Position numbers and translations under genes: made by a program. A stretch of DNA of 64,000 nt from VAZQ01 sp963835165 (lineage in GTDB: Bacteria; Pseudomonadota; Alphaproteobacteria; Rhizobiales; Xanthobacteraceae): NCBI GenBank assembly GCA_963835165.1, contig CAWIGD010000047.1, positions 1 through 64,000 on the forward strand, read 5' to 3'. Each line of letters starts with the position of its first letter. Within the stretch, counting starts at the first letter, position 1. The notes beneath the pieces are model-generated. The model was not told where the DNA came from. It worked only from the letters and a program-made list of their open reading frames with translations, and ran no database searches. Positions 44,052 to 53,051 of this stretch are shown here, in pieces.

Positions 44052-44081
44052 CCATCGAACATGTCGTTCGAAGCCGGTTAC

Positions 44082-45053
44082 TCAGTCCATTACCAGATTG
44101 GCGGCCCTGATCACCGCGGCCCATTTCTCCACTTCGCCTGGGAGCATGGCGGCGACCTCCGTCGGTGTCTTGAGCGCCGCGGGAATGCCTTGTTTGGCCA
44201 TTGCCGCGCGCACCGAATCCTTCGATAGCGCGGTGGCGATGCTGAGGTAGAGCCGCTCGATAACCGGAGGTGGCGTGCGCGTCGGCGCGAACAAAGCAGA
44301 CCAGGCATCCGCCTCGACCCCCGGCACGCCGCTCTCGGCGAATGTCGGCACGGACACAAGCTGCGGCACGCGCTCAGCGCGCGCGAGTCCGAGTGCGCGC
44401 ACCGTGCCGGACTCAATCTGCTGTCCTATCAGTCCGGGCAGCGGCGCGATGCTGAGGTCGATGCGGTCGGCGAGCAACTCCGTGAGCATTGGGGAGAGAC
44501 CCTTGAAGGGCACATGCAGCATATCGATGCCGGCCTTGGTCTTGAACAGTTCGCCCGCGAGATGGGCGCCGGAGCCGTTGCCGGTCGATCCGAAAGTGAG
44601 ACTGCCAGGCTTTGCCTTCGCCATTGCCACCACGTCGCCAACGCTCCGGAGTGCCAGGCTCTTGCGCACCACTAGGACATGAGGCATGGCGGCGATGCCG
44701 GCGACTGGGGCAAAGTCCCTCACGGCGTCGTAAGGGCAGTTCTTGATCAAGCTCTGGTTGGTCGCGTGGGTCTGATTGGTGCCGAGCACGAGCACATGGC
44801 CATCGGGTTCAGCGCGCGCCACCGCCTGGGTGCCGATGATGCCCGATCCGCCGGGGCGGTTTTCAACGACGATCGGTTGATTGAGATCGCCGGCAGCTTC
44901 CTGTGCGATCAGGCGCGCCAACGCATCGACTGGTCCGCCGGGAGGGTAGGGCACGACGATGGTGATGCTCCGGCTCGGAAAGCCCTGAGCATCGGCGGCG
45001 GAAGGAAAACCGAGCGCGACGATGCCGGCGAGGGTTGCGCGACGGGTGAGCAT
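44082..45053 (-). CDS. Bug/TctC-type periplasmic solute receptor (third)
   Basis: A 323-residue Bug receptor with a twin-arginine signal (MLTRRATLAGIVALGFPSAADA). The mature part starts about QGFPSRSITIVVPYPPGGPVD, with ENRPGGSGIIGTQAVARAEPDG (two pieces), FGSTGNGSGAHLAGELFK and HVPFKGLSPMLTELLADR in the family order. It is transcribed toward the amidohydrolase gene, converging on it, with 30 bases between. The longer TTG start seven codons upstream is less likely than ATG 45053. No TctAB partners. Confidence 0.93.
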   Translation of the reverse strand: MLTRRATLAGIVALGFPSAADAQGFPSRSITIVVPYPPGGPVDALARLIAQEAAGDLNQPIVVENRPGGSGIIGTQAVARAEPDGHVLVLGTNQTHATNQSLIKNCPYDAVRDFAPVAGIAAMPHVLVVRKSLALRSVGDVVAMAKAKPGSLTFGSTGNGSGAHLAGELFKTKAGIDMLHVPFKGLSPMLTELLADRIDLSIAPLPGLIGQQIESGTVRALGLARAERVPQLVSVPTFAESGVPGVEADAWSALFAPTRTPPPVIERLYLSIATALSKDSVRAAMAKQGIPAALKTPTEVAAMLPGEVEKWAAVIRAANLVMD

Positions 45054-45158
45054 GAGCGGTTCCGGCGAAAACAATCGGTCGGAACTCTATGACGGGCGGA
45101 GTGTTTGGTCAAAGACGCCAACAGCCCCTCTGCTGGATTGCGGTCGCCGTGAGTGCAG

Positions 45159-45611
45159 CTATTGCGTTAATCGCGGGTTTAATTCGCGGACGTAACTTTC
45201 GAGCTTATCGAGTGTTTCGTTCCAGCCGCGCCCGTGGCGATCGCGCGCGGCCTCGTCGAAGAATTGTTCGTGCAGCAAAGTCAGCAAGGTGCCATCGCCG
45301 TCACGCTTGAGCGCGACCGTTACCAGCGACTCTCGTTCCGGAGTGCTACGCCACGCCCAGGTGAATACCAGCTTTTGATTCGGCACCACCTCGCGATAGA
45401 CGCCGCCGACGTCGTGTTCCTCGCCGTCCGGTCCGCGAAAAACGATGCGGAAGCGCCCGCCGACGCGGACGTCCGTCTCGGCGCGCAATATTTCGGCGTC
45501 CTCGGGGCCGAACCAGCGCGAAATTTTCGCGGCGTCCGTCCAGGCCCGATAAATTTTCGATGGCGGTGCGTTCAGGCGGCGCTTGAGGGTGAGAGCGGGC
45601 TTGCTGGACAC
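45159..45611 (-). CDS. SRPBCC-domain protein (AHSA1-like)
   Basis: A 150-residue START-fold protein of the AHSA1 type: LTLKRRLNAPPSKIYRAWTD at the start, RWFGPEDAEI near 31, GGRFRIVFRGPDGEEHDVGG near 50, and WNETLDKLESYV at the end. GTG 45611 has GAGGAGGAT upstream. Members bind hydrophobic ligands or act as Hsp90 co-chaperone relatives; no function can be assigned. It is often preceded by an ArsR regulator gene, which is absent here. Confidence 0.87.
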   Translation of the reverse strand: MSSKPALTLKRRLNAPPSKIYRAWTDAAKISRWFGPEDAEILRAETDVRVGGRFRIVFRGPDGEEHDVGGVYREVVPNQKLVFTWAWRSTPERESLVTVALKRDGDGTLLTLLHEQFFDEAARDRHGRGWNETLDKLESYVRELNPRLTQ

Positions 45612-45796
45612 GCATCCTCCTCAACAAGCACGGTGAGGCGATAGAGTTGTTGGACCGGAAGTGGCACGGCGGACGGGCCGGCGCATCACTTTGCGGGGCG
45701 AGCGGAACCGCCGTTTGTAGGTATGCAAAGAGGCGGGCGCGTGGCGGACGTCTTGCGCCGACTGCCCCGCGTCCGTAAGTAAGCTGGGGAGCTGCC

Positions 45797-46750
45797 ATGA
45801 CCGTCGTGCTCGACGCTACCAACAGACCGCGCCATCCGGAGAAAGCGCAGCGCCCCGACGTGGCGGCGCTGAAAAAACCCGACTGGATCAGGGTAAGGGC
45901 GCCTATATCCCGGGGTTATGGCGACACCCGGGCGATTGTACGCGCGAACGGCTTGCACACGGTGTGCGAAGAGGCGGGCTGTCCCAATATCGGTGAGTGC
46001 TGGGACAAACGGCACGCGACCTTCATGATCATGGGGGATACCTGCACCCGTGCCTGCGCCTTTTGCAACGTCAAGACCGGACTGCCTGGTCCGCTCGACC
46101 CGGGCGAGCCGTCGCGGGTCGCCGACGCAACAGCAAAGCTCGGCCTCAGGCACGTGGTGGTCACTTCGGTTGACCGCGATGATCTCGACGACGGTGGTGG
46201 CGGGCACTTTGCTGCCGTTATTCGCGCGATCCGGGCGCAATGCCCATCGACGACAATCGAGGTGCTCACGCCCGATTTCCTGCGCAAGATGGGGGCGGTC
46301 GAGATGGTGGTCGCGGCGAAGCCTGACGTCTTCAACCACAACCTCGAAACCGTTCCGTCGAAATATCTCACGGTGCGGCCGGGCGCGCGCTACTTCGCCT
46401 CGATCCGCCTGCTGCAACGGGCCAAGGAGATCGACCCCACCATATTCACCAAGTCGGGCATCATGGTGGGCCTGGGCGAGGCGCGGAATGAACTTCTCCA
46501 GGTCATGGATGATCTGCGCGCCGCGGACGTCGACTTCCTCACGATCGGTCAGTACCTGCAGCCAACCCGCAGGCACCACGCGGTCGAACGATATGTGCAC
46601 CCCGACGAGTTCAAGGCCTACGAGACCATCGCCTACGCCAAGGGCTTTCTGATGGTCTCCTCGTCCCCGCTCACGCGCTCCTCGCATCACGCGGGCGAGG
46701 ATTTTGCGCGCTTGAAGGCGGCACGGGAGGCTAGGCTTTGTGGCGTCTGA
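45797..46750 (+). CDS. lipA: LipA, lipoyl synthase
   Basis: A 317-residue radical-SAM enzyme that inserts two sulfurs into octanoyl groups. The auxiliary cluster is Cys57-x4-Cys62-x5-Cys68 (CEEAGC and CPNIGEC), and the radical-SAM cluster is Cys83-x3-Cys87-x2-Cys90 (CTRACAFC). The C-terminal RSSHHAGEDF holds the Ser ligand. It would make lipoate for the PDH lipoyl domains just upstream. ATG 45797 follows GGGGAG. lipB is not in the window. Confidence 0.98.
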   Translation: MTVVLDATNRPRHPEKAQRPDVAALKKPDWIRVRAPISRGYGDTRAIVRANGLHTVCEEAGCPNIGECWDKRHATFMIMGDTCTRACAFCNVKTGLPGPLDPGEPSRVADATAKLGLRHVVVTSVDRDDLDDGGGGHFAAVIRAIRAQCPSTTIEVLTPDFLRKMGAVEMVVAAKPDVFNHNLETVPSKYLTVRPGARYFASIRLLQRAKEIDPTIFTKSGIMVGLGEARNELLQVMDDLRAADVDFLTIGQYLQPTRRHHAVERYVHPDEFKAYETIAYAKGFLMVSSSPLTRSSHHAGEDFARLKAAREARLCGV

Positions 46751-46816
46751 AGACCCGAGGCGCCTGCTCATGGTGATCGGCTGCGGAGGATGCGGCAAAG
46801 CCGCCGGGGTCGATTG

Positions 46817-47269
46817 ATGCCGCAATTCTCAACCAAGCGTCACGTGCGGCATTCGGCCGCCCACATGTTCGACCTGGTTGCGGACGTGGAACGCTATCCG
46901 GAATTCGTACCGCTGTGCCGCTCGCTCAAGGTACGTCAGCGTATTCCCGAGCCGGAAGGCGTCGAGATCTTGGTCGCGAACATGACGGTTGCCTACAAGT
47001 TCATCCACGAGACCTTCACCAGCCGGGTCACGCTCGACCGACCCAACCTACAGATCCTGGTTGAGTATCTCGACGGACCTTTCAGCAGGCTGGAAAACCG
47101 CTGGGCCTTTCACGCGACCGGGGATCATGCCTGCGACGTCGAATTTTTCATCTCGTATGATTTCAAGAGCCGGACGTTGGGGCTGCTCATGGGGACGATG
47201 TTCGACGCGGCCTTCCGCCGTTTCTCCGCGGCCTTCGAGCGGCGCGCCGACGTGGTCTATGCAAAGTGA
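46817..47269 (+). CDS. Coq10/RatA-type START-domain protein
   Basis: A 150-residue SRPBCC protein beginning MPQFSTKRHVRHSAAHMFDL with VERYPEFVPLCRSLKV near 28-43 and NRWAFHATGDHACDVEFFISY in the second half (as two pieces). This is the polyketide-cyclase/COQ10 type that carries ubiquinone in mitochondria and is also called RatA in bacteria. It begins 66 bases after lipA, a neighbourhood common in alphaproteobacteria. ATG 46817 is preferred over an ATG nine codons upstream. Confidence 0.92.
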   Translation: MPQFSTKRHVRHSAAHMFDLVADVERYPEFVPLCRSLKVRQRIPEPEGVEILVANMTVAYKFIHETFTSRVTLDRPNLQILVEYLDGPFSRLENRWAFHATGDHACDVEFFISYDFKSRTLGLLMGTMFDAAFRRFSAAFERRADVVYAK

Positions 47270-47353
47270 GCCGCGACTGACGCGTCGGTCATCGCCAACT
47301 CGCCGTGGGGAGAAATCGGATCCGGCCTGCCGCTCATCTGTGGCGCAACGCTT

Positions 47354-47863
47354 TCAACGAGCCGGCGCGATTTCCGTTGCGGCGAGCTCGCCCAGCATCG
47401 CGAGCGCCTCGATCACCGAGGCGCGGCGCACATGCGCGCGGCCAATGTCGCCGTAATTGCGCTCGTGCGCGATCAGTCGGCCGGTTCGAGATGCGGCGGC
47501 AAAATGCACGAGCCCGACGGGCTTGCCAGGCACCGCGCCGCCCGGTCCGGCGATCCCGGTGATCGAAACCGTGAGGTCGACCGGCGCGTGCGTCAGTGCG
47601 CCCCTGGCCATGGCTTCCGCGGTCTGGCGGCTCACGGCGCCGTGACTTGCAAGCGTGGCTGGCGAGACGCCAATCATCGCCTGCTTGGCTTCATTGCTGT
47701 AGGTGACGAAGCCACGCTCGAACACATCGGAGGAGCCGGCGATTTCGGTAAGCGTCGCCGCCAGAAGTCCCCCGGTACACGATTCGGCGGCGGCGATCTT
47801 AAGTCCCTTCGTTCGACATAGATCGAGCAGCGTTCGTGCCCCCTCGACCAACTCCTGATCCAT
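47354..47863 (-). CDS. CinA C-terminal-type nicotinamide-nucleotide amidase (PncC family)
   Basis: A 169-residue stand-alone CinA C-terminal domain. Motifs: IAAAESCTGGLLAATLTE near 23-40, FERGFVTYSNEAK near 48, GAVSRQTAEAMARGA near 75, and SITGIAGPGGAVPGKPVG near 100. This domain deamidates nicotinamide mononucleotide. It starts directly after the ispDF stop with no spacer, so it is coupled to ispDF. It lacks the N-terminal CinA pyrophosphatase domain. Confidence 0.92.
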   Translation of the reverse strand: MDQELVEGARTLLDLCRTKGLKIAAAESCTGGLLAATLTEIAGSSDVFERGFVTYSNEAKQAMIGVSPATLASHGAVSRQTAEAMARGALTHAPVDLTVSITGIAGPGGAVPGKPVGLVHFAAASRTGRLIAHERNYGDIGRAHVRRASVIEALAMLGELAATEIAPAR

Positions 47864-49039
47864 CTAATCGCTCCACGGCAGACGGACGGTCGCGTTGGCG
47901 AATGCGGCCATGCCTTCGCCGCGACCGGTGAAGCCCATTTTTTCGCTCGTCGTTGCCTTTACGCCCACCCGCTCGATGGGGATGCCGGCAAGCTCGGCGA
48001 TGCGGGTACGCATCTGATCCCGGTGGGGGCCAATCCGCGGAGCCTCACAGACGATGGTGACGTCGATATGGGCGATGCGCCCCCCGCGTGCGCGAACCCG
48101 GTCGACCGCGAATGCGAAAAAGCGATCCGAGGACGCGCCGCGCCATCGTGCATCGGTGGGAGGAAAATGCACGCCGATGTCTCCTTCGGAAAGCGCGCCG
48201 AGAATGGCGTCCACGAGCGCGTGCAGGACGACGTCGGCATCCGAATGGCCCGACAATCCGCGCCCATGAGGGATGCGCACGCCGCCGAGCGTGACGTGAT
48301 CGCCATCGCCAAATTGGTGGACATCGAAGCCGAAACCGGTGCGCACATCGCTCAAGGCTGCAAGCTTGGCCACTTCAGCGCGGCTGAAATCATCGTTGGT
48401 GGTGACCTTCACGTTCCCAGCCTCACCCTCGAACGTGGTGACCTTGAGGCCCGCCCATTCGGCGAGCGCGGCGTCGTCGGTGAAATCGTCACGCCCTGCG
48501 GCGGTGGCCCGCTGATGCGCATCGAGAAGGGAGGCAAAGCCGAATCCCTGCGGGGTTTGCACCATGCGCAGGTGTCCTCGGTCGATCGTGCCGGTCACGT
48601 AACCTGTCGCGTCGACGGTTTTGACGGTGTCCGCGACGGCGATCACCGGCACCGCCGCGCCACTCGTGCCCGCGGCCGAGATCGCACGCGTGATCAAGGC
48701 GTCCGACGCAAACGGCCGCGCGGCATCGTGCACCAGCACAAGGTCCGGGCGATGACGCTCCAATGCCTGGAGGCCGGCGCGCACAGAGGCCTGTCGGGAA
48801 GCGCCGCCGTGGACCGCCGGCAAGAGATCGAGGCCCGCAACCGCCGCCTTAAAGAGCGCGGCATCATCGCCATGGATGACCGGCTGGACCGCCGAGATTC
48901 CGTTGTGCCGCGCCAGCGCGGCCAGGCTCGGCCGGATCATCGGCTCGCCCAGAATGAGCCGGTATTGCTTGGGCAAATCGCCGCCCGCTCGGAGCCCGCG
49001 GCCTGCTGCCACTACGACGGCTGCGACTTTGACTGTCAT
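47864..49039 (-). CDS. ispDF: IspDF, bifunctional MEP-pathway enzyme
   Basis: A 391-residue fusion. The N-terminal IspD (about 1-225) is a cytidylyltransferase with VVVAAGRGLRAGGDLPKQY at the start and VLVHDAARPFASD near 98. The C-terminal IspF (about 232-391) makes methylerythritol cyclodiphosphate: FGFDVHQFGDG holds the metal Asp and His, then GLSGHSDADVVLHALVDA and GDIGVHFPPTD. The fusion is common in alpha- and epsilonproteobacteria. ATG 49039 is used; the frame upstream is open but not family-like. It runs into cinA-type gene with no gap and is divergent from dusB. Confidence 0.96.
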   Translation of the reverse strand: MTVKVAAVVVAAGRGLRAGGDLPKQYRLILGEPMIRPSLAALARHNGISAVQPVIHGDDAALFKAAVAGLDLLPAVHGGASRQASVRAGLQALERHRPDLVLVHDAARPFASDALITRAISAAGTSGAAVPVIAVADTVKTVDATGYVTGTIDRGHLRMVQTPQGFGFASLLDAHQRATAAGRDDFTDDAALAEWAGLKVTTFEGEAGNVKVTTNDDFSRAEVAKLAALSDVRTGFGFDVHQFGDGDHVTLGGVRIPHGRGLSGHSDADVVLHALVDAILGALSEGDIGVHFPPTDARWRGASSDRFFAFAVDRVRARGGRIAHIDVTIVCEAPRIGPHRDQMRTRIAELAGIPIERVGVKATTSEKMGFTGRGEGMAAFANATVRLPWSD

Positions 49040-49242
49040 GTCCGCAATCCGAAACCCCATGTTGCGCCATGGCTTTAACCCGTACCGCCGAGGCCGCAAA
49101 CCCAGCTTTTGCCGGCCGTCACAATCTGTCCCCCGCAGCGGGATTTTTTTGCAGTGCAACACTTGCGCATACGGCGAGATTGGCTAAACTCTATGCAGTA
49201 TCAGAATGTCGCCTATTTCCTGTGCATGGACCGCAAGCCACT

Positions 49243-50247
49243 GTGTTGCCAAACCTTTTACACCAGCAACCGGTCGTCATTGGCAGCCTCACGCTGCCAA
49301 GCCCGGTGATTTTGGCGCCGATGTCAGGCGTGACGGACGCGCCGTTTCGACGATTGGCCGCCAGCCTTGGTGCCGGGCTTGTCGTTTCCGAAATGACCGC
49401 GAGCGCGGCGCTCGCCGAGGGCCGTGCTGAGGCGCTGCTGCGGGCGGAGGGGCGGGGCCTCGATACTCACGTGGTCCAATTGGCAGGATGCGAAGCGCGC
49501 TGGATGGGAGAGGCCGCCCGGATCGTCGAGGCATCCGGCGCCGCAATCATTGATATCAACATGGGCTGCCCGGCGCGGCATGTCACCGGGGTCCAATCGG
49601 GCTCCGCGTTGATGCGCGATCTCGACCACGCCATGACGTTGATCGACGCAACTGTCGGCGCGGTGACGGTGCCGGTGACGCTCAAGATGCGGCTCGGGTG
49701 GGATGAGCGCTCGATCAACGCTCCGGAGCTTGCCAGGCGCGCGCAGGACGCGGGCGTGCGACTGATCACGGTGCACGGACGAACGCGCTGCCAGTTCTAC
49801 AAAGGCCGGGCCGATTGGAACACGGTGCGTGCCGTAAAGGACAGCGTTTCGATTCCGCTCGTGGTGAACGGCGACATCCGCACCTACGAGGACGCCGCCG
49901 CAGCGCTGGCGGCTTCGGGCGCCAATGCGGTCATGGTCGGGCGCGCAGCGCAAGGGCGCCCGTGGCTGCCGGGTCAGATCGGTCGCCGCCTAGCCGGCGG
50001 CCGACGCGAGAGCGCCCCCCAGCTCCCCACGCAATTCCGGATCATCCGCCAGCTCTATGACGATATGCTGTCTCATCACGGCCGGGCCGTCGGCCGGCGC
50101 CATGCGCGCAAGCATCTCGGCTGGGCACTCAGCGCGGCGGCAGAGACGGCGGGTGCATCCGAGGTACTGCTCAAGGCACATCGTGAGCGGGTGCTGACCG
50201 CCGAGGAGCCCTGCCCTCGTTCACCGCCATCTTGCCGAGGCCTATGA
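49243..50247 (+). CDS. dusB: DusB-like tRNA-dihydrouridine synthase, frameshifted near the C-terminus
   Basis: A DUS-family flavoenzyme: VILAPMSGVTDAPFRRLA at the start, INMGCPARHVTGVQSGSAL near 107 with the catalytic Cys, LITVHGRTRCQFYKGRADW near 173, VVNGDIRTYED near 207 and VGRAAQGRPW near 230. GTG 49243 (or TTG 49246) starts just before the barrel; the open frame to 49069 upstream is not family-like. After VLTAEEP the frame ends in PCPRSPPSCRGL, whereas the next frame continues ALVHRHLAEAYDAF to a stop at 50281, a normal Dus tail. One extra C around 50210-50213 would explain it. The barrel and most of the tRNA-binding domain are intact. Confidence 0.92.
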   Translation: MLPNLLHQQPVVIGSLTLPSPVILAPMSGVTDAPFRRLAASLGAGLVVSEMTASAALAEGRAEALLRAEGRGLDTHVVQLAGCEARWMGEAARIVEASGAAIIDINMGCPARHVTGVQSGSALMRDLDHAMTLIDATVGAVTVPVTLKMRLGWDERSINAPELARRAQDAGVRLITVHGRTRCQFYKGRADWNTVRAVKDSVSIPLVVNGDIRTYEDAAAALAASGANAVMVGRAAQGRPWLPGQIGRRLAGGRRESAPQLPTQFRIIRQLYDDMLSHHGRAVGRRHARKHLGWALSAAAETAGASEVLLKAHRERVLTAEEPCPRSPPSCRGL

Positions 50248-50296
50248 CGCGTTTGGCGGGACCGCAAGGATGGCGGCATGAGTCGAACTCGAGCCC

Positions 50297-51409
50297 ATGC
50301 CCACGCTGCCTTCCGGCACCGCGGACGCCGTTCTGGACGCGTTGCCGCATCCCGTCATCATGGTTTCGGCCGATGGTCGCGTGGCCAATGCCAACGCCGC
50401 CGCCGAATCGTTTTTCGAAGCCTCCTTGCCGTTATTGCGCCGTCATCGCCTGGGCGACCTCGTCCCGTTCGGAAGCCCCTTGCTGGCGCTCATCGACCAG
50501 GTGCGCGCGCGCGGAGCGGCGGTCAACGAGTACAAGGTCGATCTCGGCACACCACGTAATCCCGGCGAACGCCTCGTCGACCTGCACGTGGCGCCGCTGC
50601 CGGAGCGACCGGACCACGTGGTCGTGATGCTGCAGGAACGCACGATCGCCGACAAGATGGACCGCCAGCTCACCCATCGTGGCGCCGCGCGCTCGGTGAC
50701 TGCGCTCGCGGCCATGCTGGCGCACGAAATCAAGAATCCACTATCCGGCATCCGTGGGGCGGCGCAACTGCTGGAACAGTCGGTCGGCGACGAGGATCGC
50801 ACCCTAACACGGCTGATCTGCGACGAGGCCGACCGCATCGTCAAGCTCGTCGACCGTATGGAAGTGTTCACCGATGAGCGCCCGGTCGAGCGTGAATCCG
50901 TCAACATTCACGTCGTGCTCGAGCACGTCAAACGGCTGACGCATTCCGGTGTCGCGCGCCACATCAAATTCATCGAGGAGTATGATCCGTCGCTGCCGCC
51001 CGTGCTCGCCAATCGCGACCAACTCATCCAGGTGTTTCTCAATCTCGTGAAGAACGCCGCCGAGGCGATCGGGGAGAACGCCGCCGACGGCGAAATTCAG
51101 CTCTCCACCGCGTTTCGCCCAGGCGTGCGCCTCTCGCTTCCGGGCAGCAAGACGCGCGTATCGTTGCCCCTCGAATTCTGCGTGAAGGACAATGGGCCTG
51201 GGGTGCCAGAGGACCTGTTGCCCCATCTTTTCGATCCGTTCGTGACGACGAAACCAACCGGATCAGGCCTCGGCCTCGCGCTGGTGTCAAAGATCATCGG
51301 CGATCACGGCGGGATCATCGAATGCGAGTCTCAACCGCGACGTACCATCTTTCGTGTGCTCATGCCCATTTTCTTGGGTGACGACGCCGAGCCGGGCGAC
51401 GCTACCTAA
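50297..51409 (+). CDS. ntrB: NtrB, nitrogen-regulation sensor kinase
   Basis: A 370-residue cytoplasmic histidine kinase (also called GlnL). A PAS region (about 10-115) precedes the phosphoacceptor His143 in AHEIKNPLSGIRGAAQLLE; the N box is LVKNAAEAIGE near 250 and the G1/G2 boxes are VKDNGPGVPEDLLPHLFDPF and TGSGLGLALVSKI. It phosphorylates NtrC under nitrogen limitation and is controlled by PII. ATG 50297 follows the restored dusB stop by 15 bases; ntrC begins 6 bases after it. Confidence 0.97.
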   Translation: MPTLPSGTADAVLDALPHPVIMVSADGRVANANAAAESFFEASLPLLRRHRLGDLVPFGSPLLALIDQVRARGAAVNEYKVDLGTPRNPGERLVDLHVAPLPERPDHVVVMLQERTIADKMDRQLTHRGAARSVTALAAMLAHEIKNPLSGIRGAAQLLEQSVGDEDRTLTRLICDEADRIVKLVDRMEVFTDERPVERESVNIHVVLEHVKRLTHSGVARHIKFIEEYDPSLPPVLANRDQLIQVFLNLVKNAAEAIGENAADGEIQLSTAFRPGVRLSLPGSKTRVSLPLEFCVKDNGPGVPEDLLPHLFDPFVTTKPTGSGLGLALVSKIIGDHGGIIECESQPRRTIFRVLMPIFLGDDAEPGDAT

Positions 51410-51415
51410 CGAGGG

Positions 51416-52864
<1,449 letters not shown>

Positions 52865-53051
52865 CGCGGGTCTCCTGAAGCTTGGTGCCGAATGGCCACA
52901 GCTTGATAGGCCGCGCCCCGGATTTGTCGCAATCCGGCAACATTGTTGTATAAAAGCATCAGTGCAAAATACCATCGATGAGCTGGGGGGCGCCTAAACG
53001 GGCGGTTTTTTCGCACCGTTACGGCTTCCCGTTTGGGACGAGAACCAATTG
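52865..53051 (+). promoter_or_regulatory. Spacer before ntrY with a candidate sigma-70-like promoter
   Basis: A 187-base gap between ntrC and ntrY, larger than any other in this series. TTGTCG (52924-52929) and TGTATA (52947-52952) are 17 bases apart, a plausible -35/-10 pair. This would give ntrYX its own promoter. A T6 run at 53006-53011 follows a weak 4-base stem and is not convincing as a terminator. Confidence 0.35.

Noticed and set aside
52991..53011. Hairpin followed by T6 between ntrC and ntrY, as a terminator
   Set aside because: Stem of only four pairs (CGCC/GGCG) and located downstream of the candidate ntrY promoter, where a terminator would be counterproductive.
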